Assembly (NCBI GenBank): GCA_045650425.1
Contig: JAZRRD010000037.1
Span: 1 to 21,996 of the forward strand
Length of the DNA: 21,996 nt
Reading direction: 5' to 3'
Origin: RGIG1752 sp045650425
Lineage (GTDB): Bacteria; Bacillota_I; Bacilli_A; RF39; UBA660
A model generated the notes under the pieces. It saw nothing but the letters and a program-made list of their open reading frames with translations. It did not search any database and was not told the origin of the DNA. Position 1 is the stretch's first letter. Each line of letters starts with the position of its first letter. Positions 15,413 to 21,996 of this stretch are shown one piece after another. The position numbers and the translations under genes are program-made.

Positions 15413-15441
15413 TTGAGAAATAGACTAATATATTATATAAT
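15413..15441 (+). promoter_or_regulatory. Promoter for tig
   Basis: TTGAGA (15413-15418), a 17-base spacer and TATAAT (15436-15441), 23 bases before the tig ATG. This is one of the best consensus matches in the window. Confidence 0.8.
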
Positions 15442-15464
15442 AATGGAGATTGAGAGGAATTAAA

Positions 15465-16709
15465 ATGAAAAAGAATGTACATGAAATAACAATTAAAGTT
15501 GAAGGAGCCGAATGGGAAAAAGCTCTAGATAAAGCTTATAAGAAAAAAAATAAAGAAGTCAAAATTGATGGTTTTAGAAAGGGCACAGCATCAAAAGAAA
15601 TGTTCATCAAAAAATTTGGGATTGAATCATTATTTATGGATGCTGTAGATGCATCAGTTGAAGGTGCATATAAAAAAGCTTTAGACGAGGCAAAAGTTAC
15701 TCCAATAATTGAACCTGCATTAGATGTTAAAGCGGTTTCAAAAGATGGTGCAGAATTTGTATTTACAATTATCGAAAAACCAGAAGTAAAATTAGGGGAT
15801 TATAAAGATTTAAAAATCAAAAAAGAAGTAGCTAAAGCTTCTAAAAACGAAATTGCTGAAGAAATTGAAAAATTAAGAAATCAATTAGCTGAAATTGTTG
15901 TTAAAGAAGATGGCGCTGTTGAAGAAAAAGATACTGCAGTAATTAATTTTAAGGGAACTGTAGATGGTAAAGAACTAGAAGGTGGAAGTGGAGAAAATTA
16001 TCCATTAGAAATTGGCTCACATACATTTATTCCAGGATTTGAAGAAGGATTAGTTGGAATGAAAACTGGTGAAACTAAAACTTTAGATTTAACATTCCCT
16101 GAAGATTATGTTGAAGATTTAAAAGGAAAAGCTGTTAAATTTGAAGTTACAATTAATGAAATTAAAACAAGACAACTTCCTGATTTAAATGAAGAGTTTT
16201 ATAAAGATTTAGGTTTTGATGAAATGAAAACTAAAGAAGAGTTAGAAGCAGAAGTTGAAAAAACTATAATTGACCGTAAAGAAGCTGAAATTGAAGATAA
16301 ACATATTGAAGCTTGTTTAGATAAAGCAGTTTCTAATATGAAAGTAGATATTAATGATGAAATTATAAGTGATGAAGTTCATCATATGATTCATCAATTT
16401 GAACACAAGTTGGCTTCTCAAGGATTAAACATTGAACAATATTATCAATTTAGTGGAATGACTCATGAAAAGATGCATGAACAAATGAAAGATGAAGCAA
16501 CTAAGAGAATTAAATATCGTTACTTAATCGAAGCAGTAGCAGATGCAGAAAAAATTGAAGTTACTGAAAAAGAAGCTAAAGAAAAAGCAAAAGAAATGGC
16601 TGATAATTATGGAATTACAGTTGATGAATTATTAAAAGCTTATGGAAGTTTAGATATTGTTAAATATGATATTAAAATGCATAAAGCTTTAGAAATCATT
16701 AAAGGTTAA
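15465..16709 (+). CDS. tig: Trigger factor (ribosome-associated chaperone and peptidyl-prolyl isomerase)
   Basis: A protein of 414 aa that binds near the ribosomal tunnel exit (L23) and shields nascent chains. The N-terminal ribosome-binding domain carries the signature GFRKG at 36-40 (usually GFRxGxxP; here the proline position is not conserved, GFRKGTASKEMF). The FKBP-like isomerase domain (about 150-235) is marked by VINFKGTVDGKELEGG, HTFIPGFEEGLVGMKTGE and TFPEDY. The long helical C-terminal domain follows (about 240-414). ATG at 15465 with GAGAGGA 6 bases upstream is preferred to an in-frame TTG at 15450. It is monocistronic, with its own promoter and strong terminator. Unlike in many bacteria, no clpX or clpP follows it. 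Confidence 0.97.
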   Translation: MKKNVHEITIKVEGAEWEKALDKAYKKKNKEVKIDGFRKGTASKEMFIKKFGIESLFMDAVDASVEGAYKKALDEAKVTPIIEPALDVKAVSKDGAEFVFTIIEKPEVKLGDYKDLKIKKEVAKASKNEIAEEIEKLRNQLAEIVVKEDGAVEEKDTAVINFKGTVDGKELEGGSGENYPLEIGSHTFIPGFEEGLVGMKTGETKTLDLTFPEDYVEDLKGKAVKFEVTINEIKTRQLPDLNEEFYKDLGFDEMKTKEELEAEVEKTIIDRKEAEIEDKHIEACLDKAVSNMKVDINDEIISDEVHHMIHQFEHKLASQGLNIEQYYQFSGMTHEKMHEQMKDEATKRIKYRYLIEAVADAEKIEVTEKEAKEKAKEMADNYGITVDELLKAYGSLDIVKYDIKMHKALEIIKG

Positions 16710-16719
16710 CCTGATATGG

Positions 16720-16749
16720 GACAACATTCAATTGATGTTGTCTTTTTTT
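16720..16749 (+). terminator. Intrinsic terminator after tig
   Basis: GACAACAT (16720-16727) pairs with ATGTTGTC (16735-16742), with a 7-base loop and a run of seven T at 16743-16749. Confidence 0.9.
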
Positions 16750-16750
16750 C

Positions 16751-16779
16751 TTGACAAACTATACAGTAATTACTATATT
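16751..16779 (+). promoter_or_regulatory. Strong sigma-A-type promoter for the LRR surface protein
   Basis: Consensus TTGACA (16751-16756), a 17-base spacer, and TATATT (16774-16779), directly downstream of the tig terminator and 21 bases before the ATG. Confidence 0.82.
16761..16778. promoter_or_regulatory. Candidate operator palindrome between -35 and -10
   Basis: The core AGTAATTACT (16765-16774) is a perfect 10-bp palindrome; extended to ATAC...ATAT it is an 18-bp inverted repeat with one mismatched pair. It fills the spacer and overlaps the -10, the classic place for a repressor site. No regulator gene is nearby. Confidence 0.45.
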
Positions 16780-16800
16780 TAAATAGAAGGATAAGATAGT

Positions 16801-19536
16801 ATGATAGATAAAATTATTAATAAACGAGTTTCACTTGCTGTATTTGTAGGAATATTATTAGTTGCAACAATATTTTTGTCATTTACTTATGGTTATTGGC
16901 AAATAACTAAAACTCAAAATGGAGTAAATGATATTGTCGCCGCATGTTTAGATTTAGATTTAGTTGAAGAACAAGGTTCATTTAGTTTAGAAAAAGCATG
17001 GCCAATGAAAGATGAAGAGGCGAGTAATCTTATTGGTTATACATTTACTGTAAAGAATAATTGTAATGAAGATATAGATTACATAGTTGGTTTAAATTCT
17101 TTAGAAACAGAGAATGCGAATTACTTAAATTATACATCTCTAAAAGTTAAAATTGATGATAAGAACCCAAGCTTTTATAGTGATTATAATGGTTATGAAT
17201 ATCCTGGTGTGCGTGATAGTAAATTAATAAGTAGAGAGGTTTTACCAGCAAATGGGACTAATACTCATAATATAAAAGTCTGGATAGATGAAAATACTTT
17301 AGTAGATGAGCAAGGCAAAGAGTTTAGAGGTCAAGTATTTATTACTGGTGGTCAAGGGGTTCCAAAACAAGAAGATTGTTTTGCAATATTACCAAATGGT
17401 ACTATTTTTGCCTATAATGATTCTTGTGGGATAGAAGTGGAAGTTCCCGCTAAAGTACAGGGAATACCAGTAAAGGTTATAGGGGAAAATTCCTTGATGA
17501 CTGCAGATGCAAATTATATAGTTGTTGGAACAGAAGAAAGAGAATATTATTTTTTAGTTCATCAAAAGCCATTGCTAAAAGAGCAAATTAACAATTCTAT
17601 GGGAGTTGATGGCTTTGATGAAATATTTGAAAGTTTTGAAGATTTGAAAAAATATGATTTTTCAAAGTTAGATATCCAATATATTTATAATACCGCATAC
17701 GTTTATAATGAAGAATATGATGGTTTGTTTTTGGCAGTAGATGGTAATAATTTAAAAAGTCTTGATTTAACAAATGCAAAATATCTTGAAAATATTATGT
17801 TTTCTTATCTTAATAAATTAGAAAAAATAAAGTTTCCTGAACAAGGTAATCTAACAACAATAGGGGAGAGAGCATTTGCAGATATCAAGATTAAAGAATT
17901 AATTTTACCTGATACTGTCACTTCGATAGGTGAATGGGCATTTAGTAATTGTGAAATAGAAAAATTAGAGCTTCCAAACTCTGTTAAAACTATAAAACAA
18001 GGTGCATTTGCTGGTAATTCATTTGATGAAGTAATTATCCCTAAGTCTGTAGAAGTAATTTCATCTTATGCTTTTGCAGATAATCAGATTGAAGAATTAA
18101 CAATTCCTTACACAGTGAAAACTATTGAAGAAGGGGCTTTTCAAAACAATAAAATTATTTCTTTAACATTTGAGAACAATTCTAAATTAAAATATTTGTC
18201 TGGTTTTGAAAATAATTTTCTTACAAATATAAAAGTACCTTCTAGTGTAGAAATAATTTCTAGAAATGCATTCCAAAATAACGCAATAAATGATTTGCAA
18301 TTTGAAAATAATTCTGCAAATCCTAGTAATTTAATAGAAATTAAAGAGAATGCGTTTGCTTTAAATCAAATACAAGAAATAAATCTTCCAAACTCAGTTA
18401 AAACAGTAGGAAATTCAGCTTTTAAAAATAATTTAATGGAATCTTTGATACTTGATAATAATAAGCAATTAGAAGAAATAGGTTCTAATGCTTTTATAGA
18501 AAACCAAATTAGTAATTTATCACTTCCGGCTTCATTAATTAAAATTGGAGCAGGTGCATTTGAAAATAATTTGATTAAAGAGTTAGTTATTCCAGTATCA
18601 GTACAAACTATAGGGGGTAGAGCTTTTTATGATAATGAAATATACAATGTAACTTTTTCAAATGGCCTTCAAAGCATCGGAGATAGATCCTTTGAAAAAA
18701 ATGCTATTACCGAAGTAAACTTGCCGGATTCAGTTACTAATATAGGCCAATATGCGTTTAGCAATAATTCCATTAGTAAACTTACTTTACCTAGTAATAT
18801 ACAAACAATAAAAAATAATTCTTTTGAAAAAAATCAAATTGTTGAATTGACAATTCCTAATTCAGTAGTAAAAATTGAAGGGTCAGCTTTTTTAAGTAAC
18901 ACTATAAATACTTTAACTTTGTCAGAATCTTTGAAGGAAATTGGTAATAGTGCATTTTCTAGTAATCAAATTAATGAAGTTATAATCCCAAGTTCTGTGG
19001 AAGAAATTGTGGCTCATGCTTTTAGCTATAATAAGATGACTTCATTAAAGTTTGCTAGTAATAGTCATTTGAAAGAACTTGGTGGATTTAATTATAATAA
19101 ACTTCAAAGCGTAAATATACCTGCTGGAGTTCAATCTATACAAACATCAGCTTTTGAGTCTAATCAGTTAACAGAAATTGTTATACCATCATCTGTAACT
19201 ACTATTTATGAAGAAGCATTTTCAACAAATAAATTAACTTCGTTAATTATAGAAGATACAATAGAAAATCCAAGTCAATTAAAATCAATTCGATATGATG
19301 CCTTTAGAACTAATAATTTAACGAAAGTAGTTATACCAAGAAGTGTTACAACTATTAGTGTCTATGCATTTGATTGGAATCCGTATTTGACAGATTTTAT
19401 TGTAAAAAGGGAAGAATCCGAAAGTATTGATTATGGAATACATTGGAACTGTACTAGTTTGTCATTTAATAATAAAACTGGTTACAAATGTAATAAATAT
19501 GCTAAGGTAACATATGACCCTAATTATAGCGAATAG
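16801..19536 (+). CDS. BspA-type leucine-rich repeat surface protein with TasA/camelysin-like N terminus
   Basis: A protein of 911 aa. A basic start is followed by one hydrophobic helix (about residues 10-33), acting as a signal peptide or uncleaved anchor. Residues about 34-190 resemble the TasA/camelysin (SipW-substrate) pattern: VNDIVAACLDLDLVEE, then a beta-rich stretch with FTVKNNCNEDIDYIVGLNSL. A linker (EDCFAILPNGTIFAYNDSCG) leads to about 21 BspA/LRR_5 repeats of about 23 residues (about 351-869), each like IGxxAFxxNxIxELxIPxSVxT. The C terminus (CNKYAKVTYDPNYSE) has no LPxTG or other sorting signal. Such proteins mediate adhesion or matrix formation in gut and oral bacteria; the ligand is unknown. 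AGAAGGA precedes the ATG; the gene stands alone between its own promoter and terminator. Confidence 0.88.
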   Translation: MIDKIINKRVSLAVFVGILLVATIFLSFTYGYWQITKTQNGVNDIVAACLDLDLVEEQGSFSLEKAWPMKDEEASNLIGYTFTVKNNCNEDIDYIVGLNSLETENANYLNYTSLKVKIDDKNPSFYSDYNGYEYPGVRDSKLISREVLPANGTNTHNIKVWIDENTLVDEQGKEFRGQVFITGGQGVPKQEDCFAILPNGTIFAYNDSCGIEVEVPAKVQGIPVKVIGENSLMTADANYIVVGTEEREYYFLVHQKPLLKEQINNSMGVDGFDEIFESFEDLKKYDFSKLDIQYIYNTAYVYNEEYDGLFLAVDGNNLKSLDLTNAKYLENIMFSYLNKLEKIKFPEQGNLTTIGERAFADIKIKELILPDTVTSIGEWAFSNCEIEKLELPNSVKTIKQGAFAGNSFDEVIIPKSVEVISSYAFADNQIEELTIPYTVKTIEEGAFQNNKIISLTFENNSKLKYLSGFENNFLTNIKVPSSVEIISRNAFQNNAINDLQFENNSANPSNLIEIKENAFALNQIQEINLPNSVKTVGNSAFKNNLMESLILDNNKQLEEIGSNAFIENQISNLSLPASLIKIGAGAFENNLIKELVIPVSVQTIGGRAFYDNEIYNVTFSNGLQSIGDRSFEKNAITEVNLPDSVTNIGQYAFSNNSISKLTLPSNIQTIKNNSFEKNQIVELTIPNSVVKIEGSAFLSNTINTLTLSESLKEIGNSAFSSNQINEVIIPSSVEEIVAHAFSYNKMTSLKFASNSHLKELGGFNYNKLQSVNIPAGVQSIQTSAFESNQLTEIVIPSSVTTIYEEAFSTNKLTSLIIEDTIENPSQLKSIRYDAFRTNNLTKVVIPRSVTTISVYAFDWNPYLTDFIVKREESESIDYGIHWNCTSLSFNNKTGYKCNKYAKVTYDPNYSE
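17851..19407 (+). repeat. Tandem LRR_5-coding repeat array, about 21 units
   Basis: Units are about 69 bases (23 codons), each with an AF or SF pair followed by N-x-hydrophobic and IP-x-SV. Units near 18120-18330, 19030-19130 and 19240-19300 carry short insertions (ENNSKLKYLSGFENN, ASNSHLKELGGFNYN, EDTIENPSQLKS). The DNA copies are diverged, so the array is old rather than freshly amplified. Confidence 0.85.
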
Positions 19537-19559
19537 AAAGTTTGAATAACTTTCTTTTT
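19535..19559 (+). terminator. Intrinsic terminator after the LRR gene
   Basis: AGAAAGTT (19535-19542) pairs with AACTTTCT (19548-19555), loop TGAAT, then TTTT to 19559. The stem overlaps the TAG stop codon. Confidence 0.75.
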
Positions 19560-19567
19560 CTATTTAT

Positions 19568-19596
19568 TTGCTAAATATTTAAAAATGCAATATAAT
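19568..19596 (+). promoter_or_regulatory. Promoter for dapA-murL-murD2
   Basis: TTGCTA (19568-19573), a 17-base spacer and TATAAT (19591-19596), 18 bases before the dapA ATG. Confidence 0.65.
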
Positions 19597-19614
19597 TTAA
19601 TAGGAGATGAAATT

Positions 19615-20508
19615 ATGGTTTTTAAAGGGAGTGGAGTAGCATTAGTAACCCCATTTACTGATGAAGATGTATATAAAATTAACTATGATAGTTTTAAAGA
19701 TTTAATTTGTTTTCATATAAATAATAGTACTGACGCAATTATTGTATGTGGTACAACAGGTGAATCTGCAACGTTAACTGATGAAGAAAAAATGAAATTA
19801 TTTAAATGTGCAGTGGATACTTCTAGCAAAAGAATTCCGATTATAGCAGGAACAGGTTCAAATGATACAAGACATGCCATAAAATTATCTATTATGGCAG
19901 AAAGACTAGGAGTAGATGCTTTACTAATTGTAACACCTTATTATAATAAGTGTACTCAAGAAGGATTAATAAAACATTATAATGAAATAGCCAAAAATGT
20001 AAATATTCCAATTATTTTATATAATGTTCCTTCTAGAACAGGTTTAAATATTTTACCGAAGACAGTGTTAGAGTTAGCTAAGATACCAAATGTCATCGGA
20101 ATTAAAGAAGCTAGTGGGAACTTAGAACAGGTACAAGAAATTATTCATTTAACTAAAACATTAGATAAAGAATTTTCTGTATATTCTGGTAATGATAATC
20201 AAATTTATGATATATTAAAGTTAGGTGGAGATGGTGTAATATCAGTTTTAGCTAATATAAGACCAGCAGATACTCATAAAATGTGTCAAGCATTTTTTAA
20301 TGGTGAACAAGAAAAATCACAAGAACTGCAAGAATTACTTAATCCTTTAATTGAGTATTTATTCAGGGAAGTTAATCCAATACCTATTAAAGAAGCATTA
20401 AATCTTGAAGGACATTATGTAGGTATTCCTAGGCTTCCATTAACAGAGTTAACTGAATTAAATAAAGATATATTAAAAAGAGAACTGAAAAAAACAGAAA
20501 AAGAATAG
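19615..20508 (+). CDS. dapA: 4-hydroxy-tetrahydrodipicolinate synthase
   Basis: A class I aldolase of 297 aa condensing pyruvate with aspartate semialdehyde, the first step of the diaminopimelate/lysine branch. Active-site residues are all visible and offset by +3 from E. coli: Thr47-Thr48 in GTTGES, Tyr136 in LYNVPSRTG, Arg141 and the Schiff-base Lys164 in GIKEASGN. PYYNK is also present. The ATG at 19615 has TAGGAGATGA upstream; an in-frame ATG at 19585 overlaps the promoter and is rejected. It is first in an apparent operon with murL (10-base gap) and murD2, all for the peptidoglycan stem peptide. N-acetylneuraminate lyase paralogues share the fold, but the context favours DapA. Confidence 0.93.
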   Translation: MVFKGSGVALVTPFTDEDVYKINYDSFKDLICFHINNSTDAIIVCGTTGESATLTDEEKMKLFKCAVDTSSKRIPIIAGTGSNDTRHAIKLSIMAERLGVDALLIVTPYYNKCTQEGLIKHYNEIAKNVNIPIILYNVPSRTGLNILPKTVLELAKIPNVIGIKEASGNLEQVQEIIHLTKTLDKEFSVYSGNDNQIYDILKLGGDGVISVLANIRPADTHKMCQAFFNGEQEKSQELQELLNPLIEYLFREVNPIPIKEALNLEGHYVGIPRLPLTELTELNKDILKRELKKTEKE

Positions 20509-20518
20509 TGGTGATTTT

Positions 20519-21862
20519 ATGAATTCTAAATTTTTAGAATTAAGAGAACAATATCCAGAATTTATATATAAAAGTTATGAAATAAATGAAACAGAGAATG
20601 AATATAAATTTATATTCCATTTTGAAATTCCAAAATTAAAAGAATTTAACCCTTTTATAATAATTAATAAAGATGATATAACTAATAATAATATAAATCT
20701 AGAAACATTAAATAATTTAGTTTTTAATGTTGGAATGGTAGAACTTTTAAGTTATTTAAAAGCAACTTGTTCTAAAAAAGTGATAATTGAAGCTGGTTAT
20801 TTAAATGAAGAGCAAATTAATTGGTGGAGAAAATTATATTATCATGGGTTAGGAGAATTTTTGTTTTGTAATCAAATTGAAATATCAGAACAAGATTTGT
20901 TTGAATTCGAAATAAAACATTTTGAAAAACATATAACTAAAATTGATTATGAAGGGATAGGTAACTTAATTCCAATTGGAGGAGGTAAAGACTCTAACGT
21001 AACTTTAGAATTATTAAAAAAATATGATAATACTCCGATAGCTATTAATCCAAAACAAGTACATTATGATTGTATAAATGCTGGTGGATATAATAAAATT
21101 TTTGCTATTAAAAGAGTATTAGATAAAAATTTATTAGAGTTAAATGAACAAGGTTTTTTAAATGGTCATACACCTTTTAGCGCTTTAGTTTCTTTTGTAA
21201 CATACTTATGTGGTTATTTAACCCAAAAAAAATATATTGTATTATCTAATGAATCAAGCGCTAACGAGTCTACAGTCTTAGGTACAAAAATCAATCATCA
21301 GTATTCAAAAAGTTATGAATATGAATATGACTTTAATTATTATGCTGATAAGTATTTAGGATTAAATATAAAATATTTTTCAATGCTAAGAGCTTTAAAT
21401 GAAACTCAAATAGCCTATTTATTTAGTAAATATAAAAATTATCATAATGCTTTTAAAAGTTGTAATGTCGGAAGTAAATCACTACCTTGGAAATGGTGTA
21501 ACGTTTGTCCTAAATGCTTGTTTGTTTACATAATTTTAAGTCCTTATTTAACTGATGAAGAGTTAATTAAAATGTTTGGAGAAAATCTTTATCAAAAAGA
21601 AAGTTTGCTAAAAACCTTTAAAGAATTGTTAGGAGTTGAAAAAACAAAACCATTTGAGTGTGTAGGAACTATTAAAGAAGTAAGAGATGCTGTTAGTAAA
21701 GCTATAAAATGTAGAGATAATTTACCATATTTATTAAAATATTATAAAGATAATTATCCTCTAGAAGATTATGATTTATTAAATGAATATAACAAAGAAA
21801 ATTTTATACCAGAAGAATATGAAATAATATTGAAAGAAGAATTAAAATGTATAAAAGAATAG
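20519..21862 (+). CDS. murL: UDP-MurNAc-L-Ala-L-Glu epimerase MurL
   Basis: A protein of 447 aa, the usual MurL size. In the Xanthomonas pathway MurL uses ATP and Mg to invert the terminal L-Glu of UDP-MurNAc-L-Ala-L-Glu to D-Glu, in the cytoplasm. Recognised from memory of family motifs: the ATP-binding loop IPIGGGKDS (GGGKDS at 154-159), LSNESSANE (242-250), NHQYSKS (259-265), and the Cys pair in WCNVCPKC (326-333). No membrane segment is seen. GTGGTGA precedes the ATG. The stop overlaps the next gene by 16 bases, and that gene begins like MurD2, the dedicated partner ligase, which strongly supports the call. Without the neighbour, the sequence alone would be a putative PP-loop ATP-utilising enzyme. 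Confidence 0.87.
   Translation: MNSKFLELREQYPEFIYKSYEINETENEYKFIFHFEIPKLKEFNPFIIINKDDITNNNINLETLNNLVFNVGMVELLSYLKATCSKKVIIEAGYLNEEQINWWRKLYYHGLGEFLFCNQIEISEQDLFEFEIKHFEKHITKIDYEGIGNLIPIGGGKDSNVTLELLKKYDNTPIAINPKQVHYDCINAGGYNKIFAIKRVLDKNLLELNEQGFLNGHTPFSALVSFVTYLCGYLTQKKYIVLSNESSANESTVLGTKINHQYSKSYEYEYDFNYYADKYLGLNIKYFSMLRALNETQIAYLFSKYKNYHNAFKSCNVGSKSLPWKWCNVCPKCLFVYIILSPYLTDEELIKMFGENLYQKESLLKTFKELLGVEKTKPFECVGTIKEVRDAVSKAIKCRDNLPYLLKYYKDNYPLEDYDLLNEYNKENFIPEEYEIILKEELKCIKE
20522..20541 (+). repeat. Hairpin at codons 2-8 of murL
   Basis: AATTCTAA (20522-20529) pairs perfectly with TTAGAATT (20534-20541), loop ATTT, beginning one base after the murL ATG. It is A/T-rich, so it is only moderately stable. 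Confidence 0.45.
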
Positions 21863-21996
21863 TAGATTATATTAAAGATAAAAAAATTGCAATTTTAGGG
21901 TTTGGGAGAGAAGGAAAATCAACTTATAAGTTGATTAGAAAATATTTGCCAGAAAAGAAAATAGTGGTTTTGGATCAAAATGAAAATAAGTCGGAT
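21847..21996 (+). CDS. murD2: UDP-MurNAc-L-Ala--L-Glu ligase MurD2 (N-terminal part)
   Basis: The first 50 codons of a gene running off the window. The ATG at 21847 overlaps the murL end by 16 bases in another frame. The N terminus, MYKRIVDYIKDKKIAILGFG followed by REGKSTYKLIRKYLP and IVVLDQNE, matches the Rossmann-like UDP-binding start of Mur ligases (LGxGxEGxS/A, then a strand ending in D). In the MurL pathway the partner MurD2 adds L-Glu rather than D-Glu to UDP-MurNAc-L-Ala. The call as MurD2 rather than MurD rests on adjacency to murL, since the ATP-binding and substrate-specificity regions are outside the window. The overlap suggests coupled translation; only a weak A/G-rich RBS (GAAAGAAG) is seen. 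Confidence 0.75.
   Translation, partial: MYKRIVDYIKDKKIAILGFGREGKSTYKLIRKYLPEKKIVVLDQNENKSD

Noticed and set aside
17851..19407. Regular spacing of about 69 bases resembling a CRISPR or satellite array
   Set aside because: The period is coding (23 codons), the units are diverged in DNA but conserved as LRR_5 protein motifs, and there are no identical repeats with unique spacers.

Overview
The window is AT-rich, densely packed DNA from a low-GC, Gram-positive-type bacterium. It encodes both DnaE and PolC replicative polymerases, a PASTA-domain Ser/Thr kinase with its PP2C phosphatase, RsgA, RlmN and trigger factor, and it has TTGACA/TATAAT promoters and GGAGG-type ribosome binding sites. TGA is used as a stop (rlmN, prpC) and Trp is TGG, so the code is standard rather than the Mycoplasma code. 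Short proteins (DnaE 961 aa, L28 52 aa) and a BspA-type surface protein suggest an uncultured, cell-walled relative of the Mollicutes within Bacilli (gut lineages such as RF39 or Erysipelotrichales). That placement is inference.

Layout. 38-919 is a stand-alone DUF1016/YhcG-type PD-(D/E)XK nuclease gene. 979-5984 is a tight operon rlmN-prpC-prkC-rsgA-rpe, with overlaps or gaps of a few bases. It converges on a small minus-strand rpmB (L28) across a shared bidirectional terminator; the order matches the B. subtilis locus, but thiN and spoVM are absent. 6305-14436 holds dnaE, a Cys-rich unknown and polC, putting both replicative polymerases side by side. 14484-15395 is an unrecognised protein with signs of internal duplication. 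15465-16709 is trigger factor. 16801-19536 is a membrane-anchored or secreted protein joining a TasA/camelysin-like head to about 21 BspA-type leucine-rich repeats. 19615 to the end is dapA, murL and the start of murD2.

How the genes work together. The first operon couples 23S rRNA/tRNA methylation, ribosome assembly and pentose phosphate metabolism to PASTA kinase/phosphatase signalling, which senses cell-wall fragments in relatives. The middle block is DNA replication. The last block makes peptidoglycan stem-peptide precursors: DapA on the diaminopimelate/lysine branch, and MurD2 plus MurL, an alternative way to install D-glutamate (L-Glu is ligated to UDP-MurNAc-L-Ala, then epimerised in place) in place of MurI racemase plus classical MurD. 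This route was characterised in Xanthomonas; finding it in a low-GC Gram-positive genome is the most notable point of the window.

Transcription. Nearly every unit has a recognisable sigma-A-type promoter whose -10 box lies only about 18-26 bases before the start codon, giving very short leaders, and most units end in a compact hairpin plus T-run. Several inverted repeats coincide with promoters or coding sequence, including a perfect 26-bp palindrome inside rpe.
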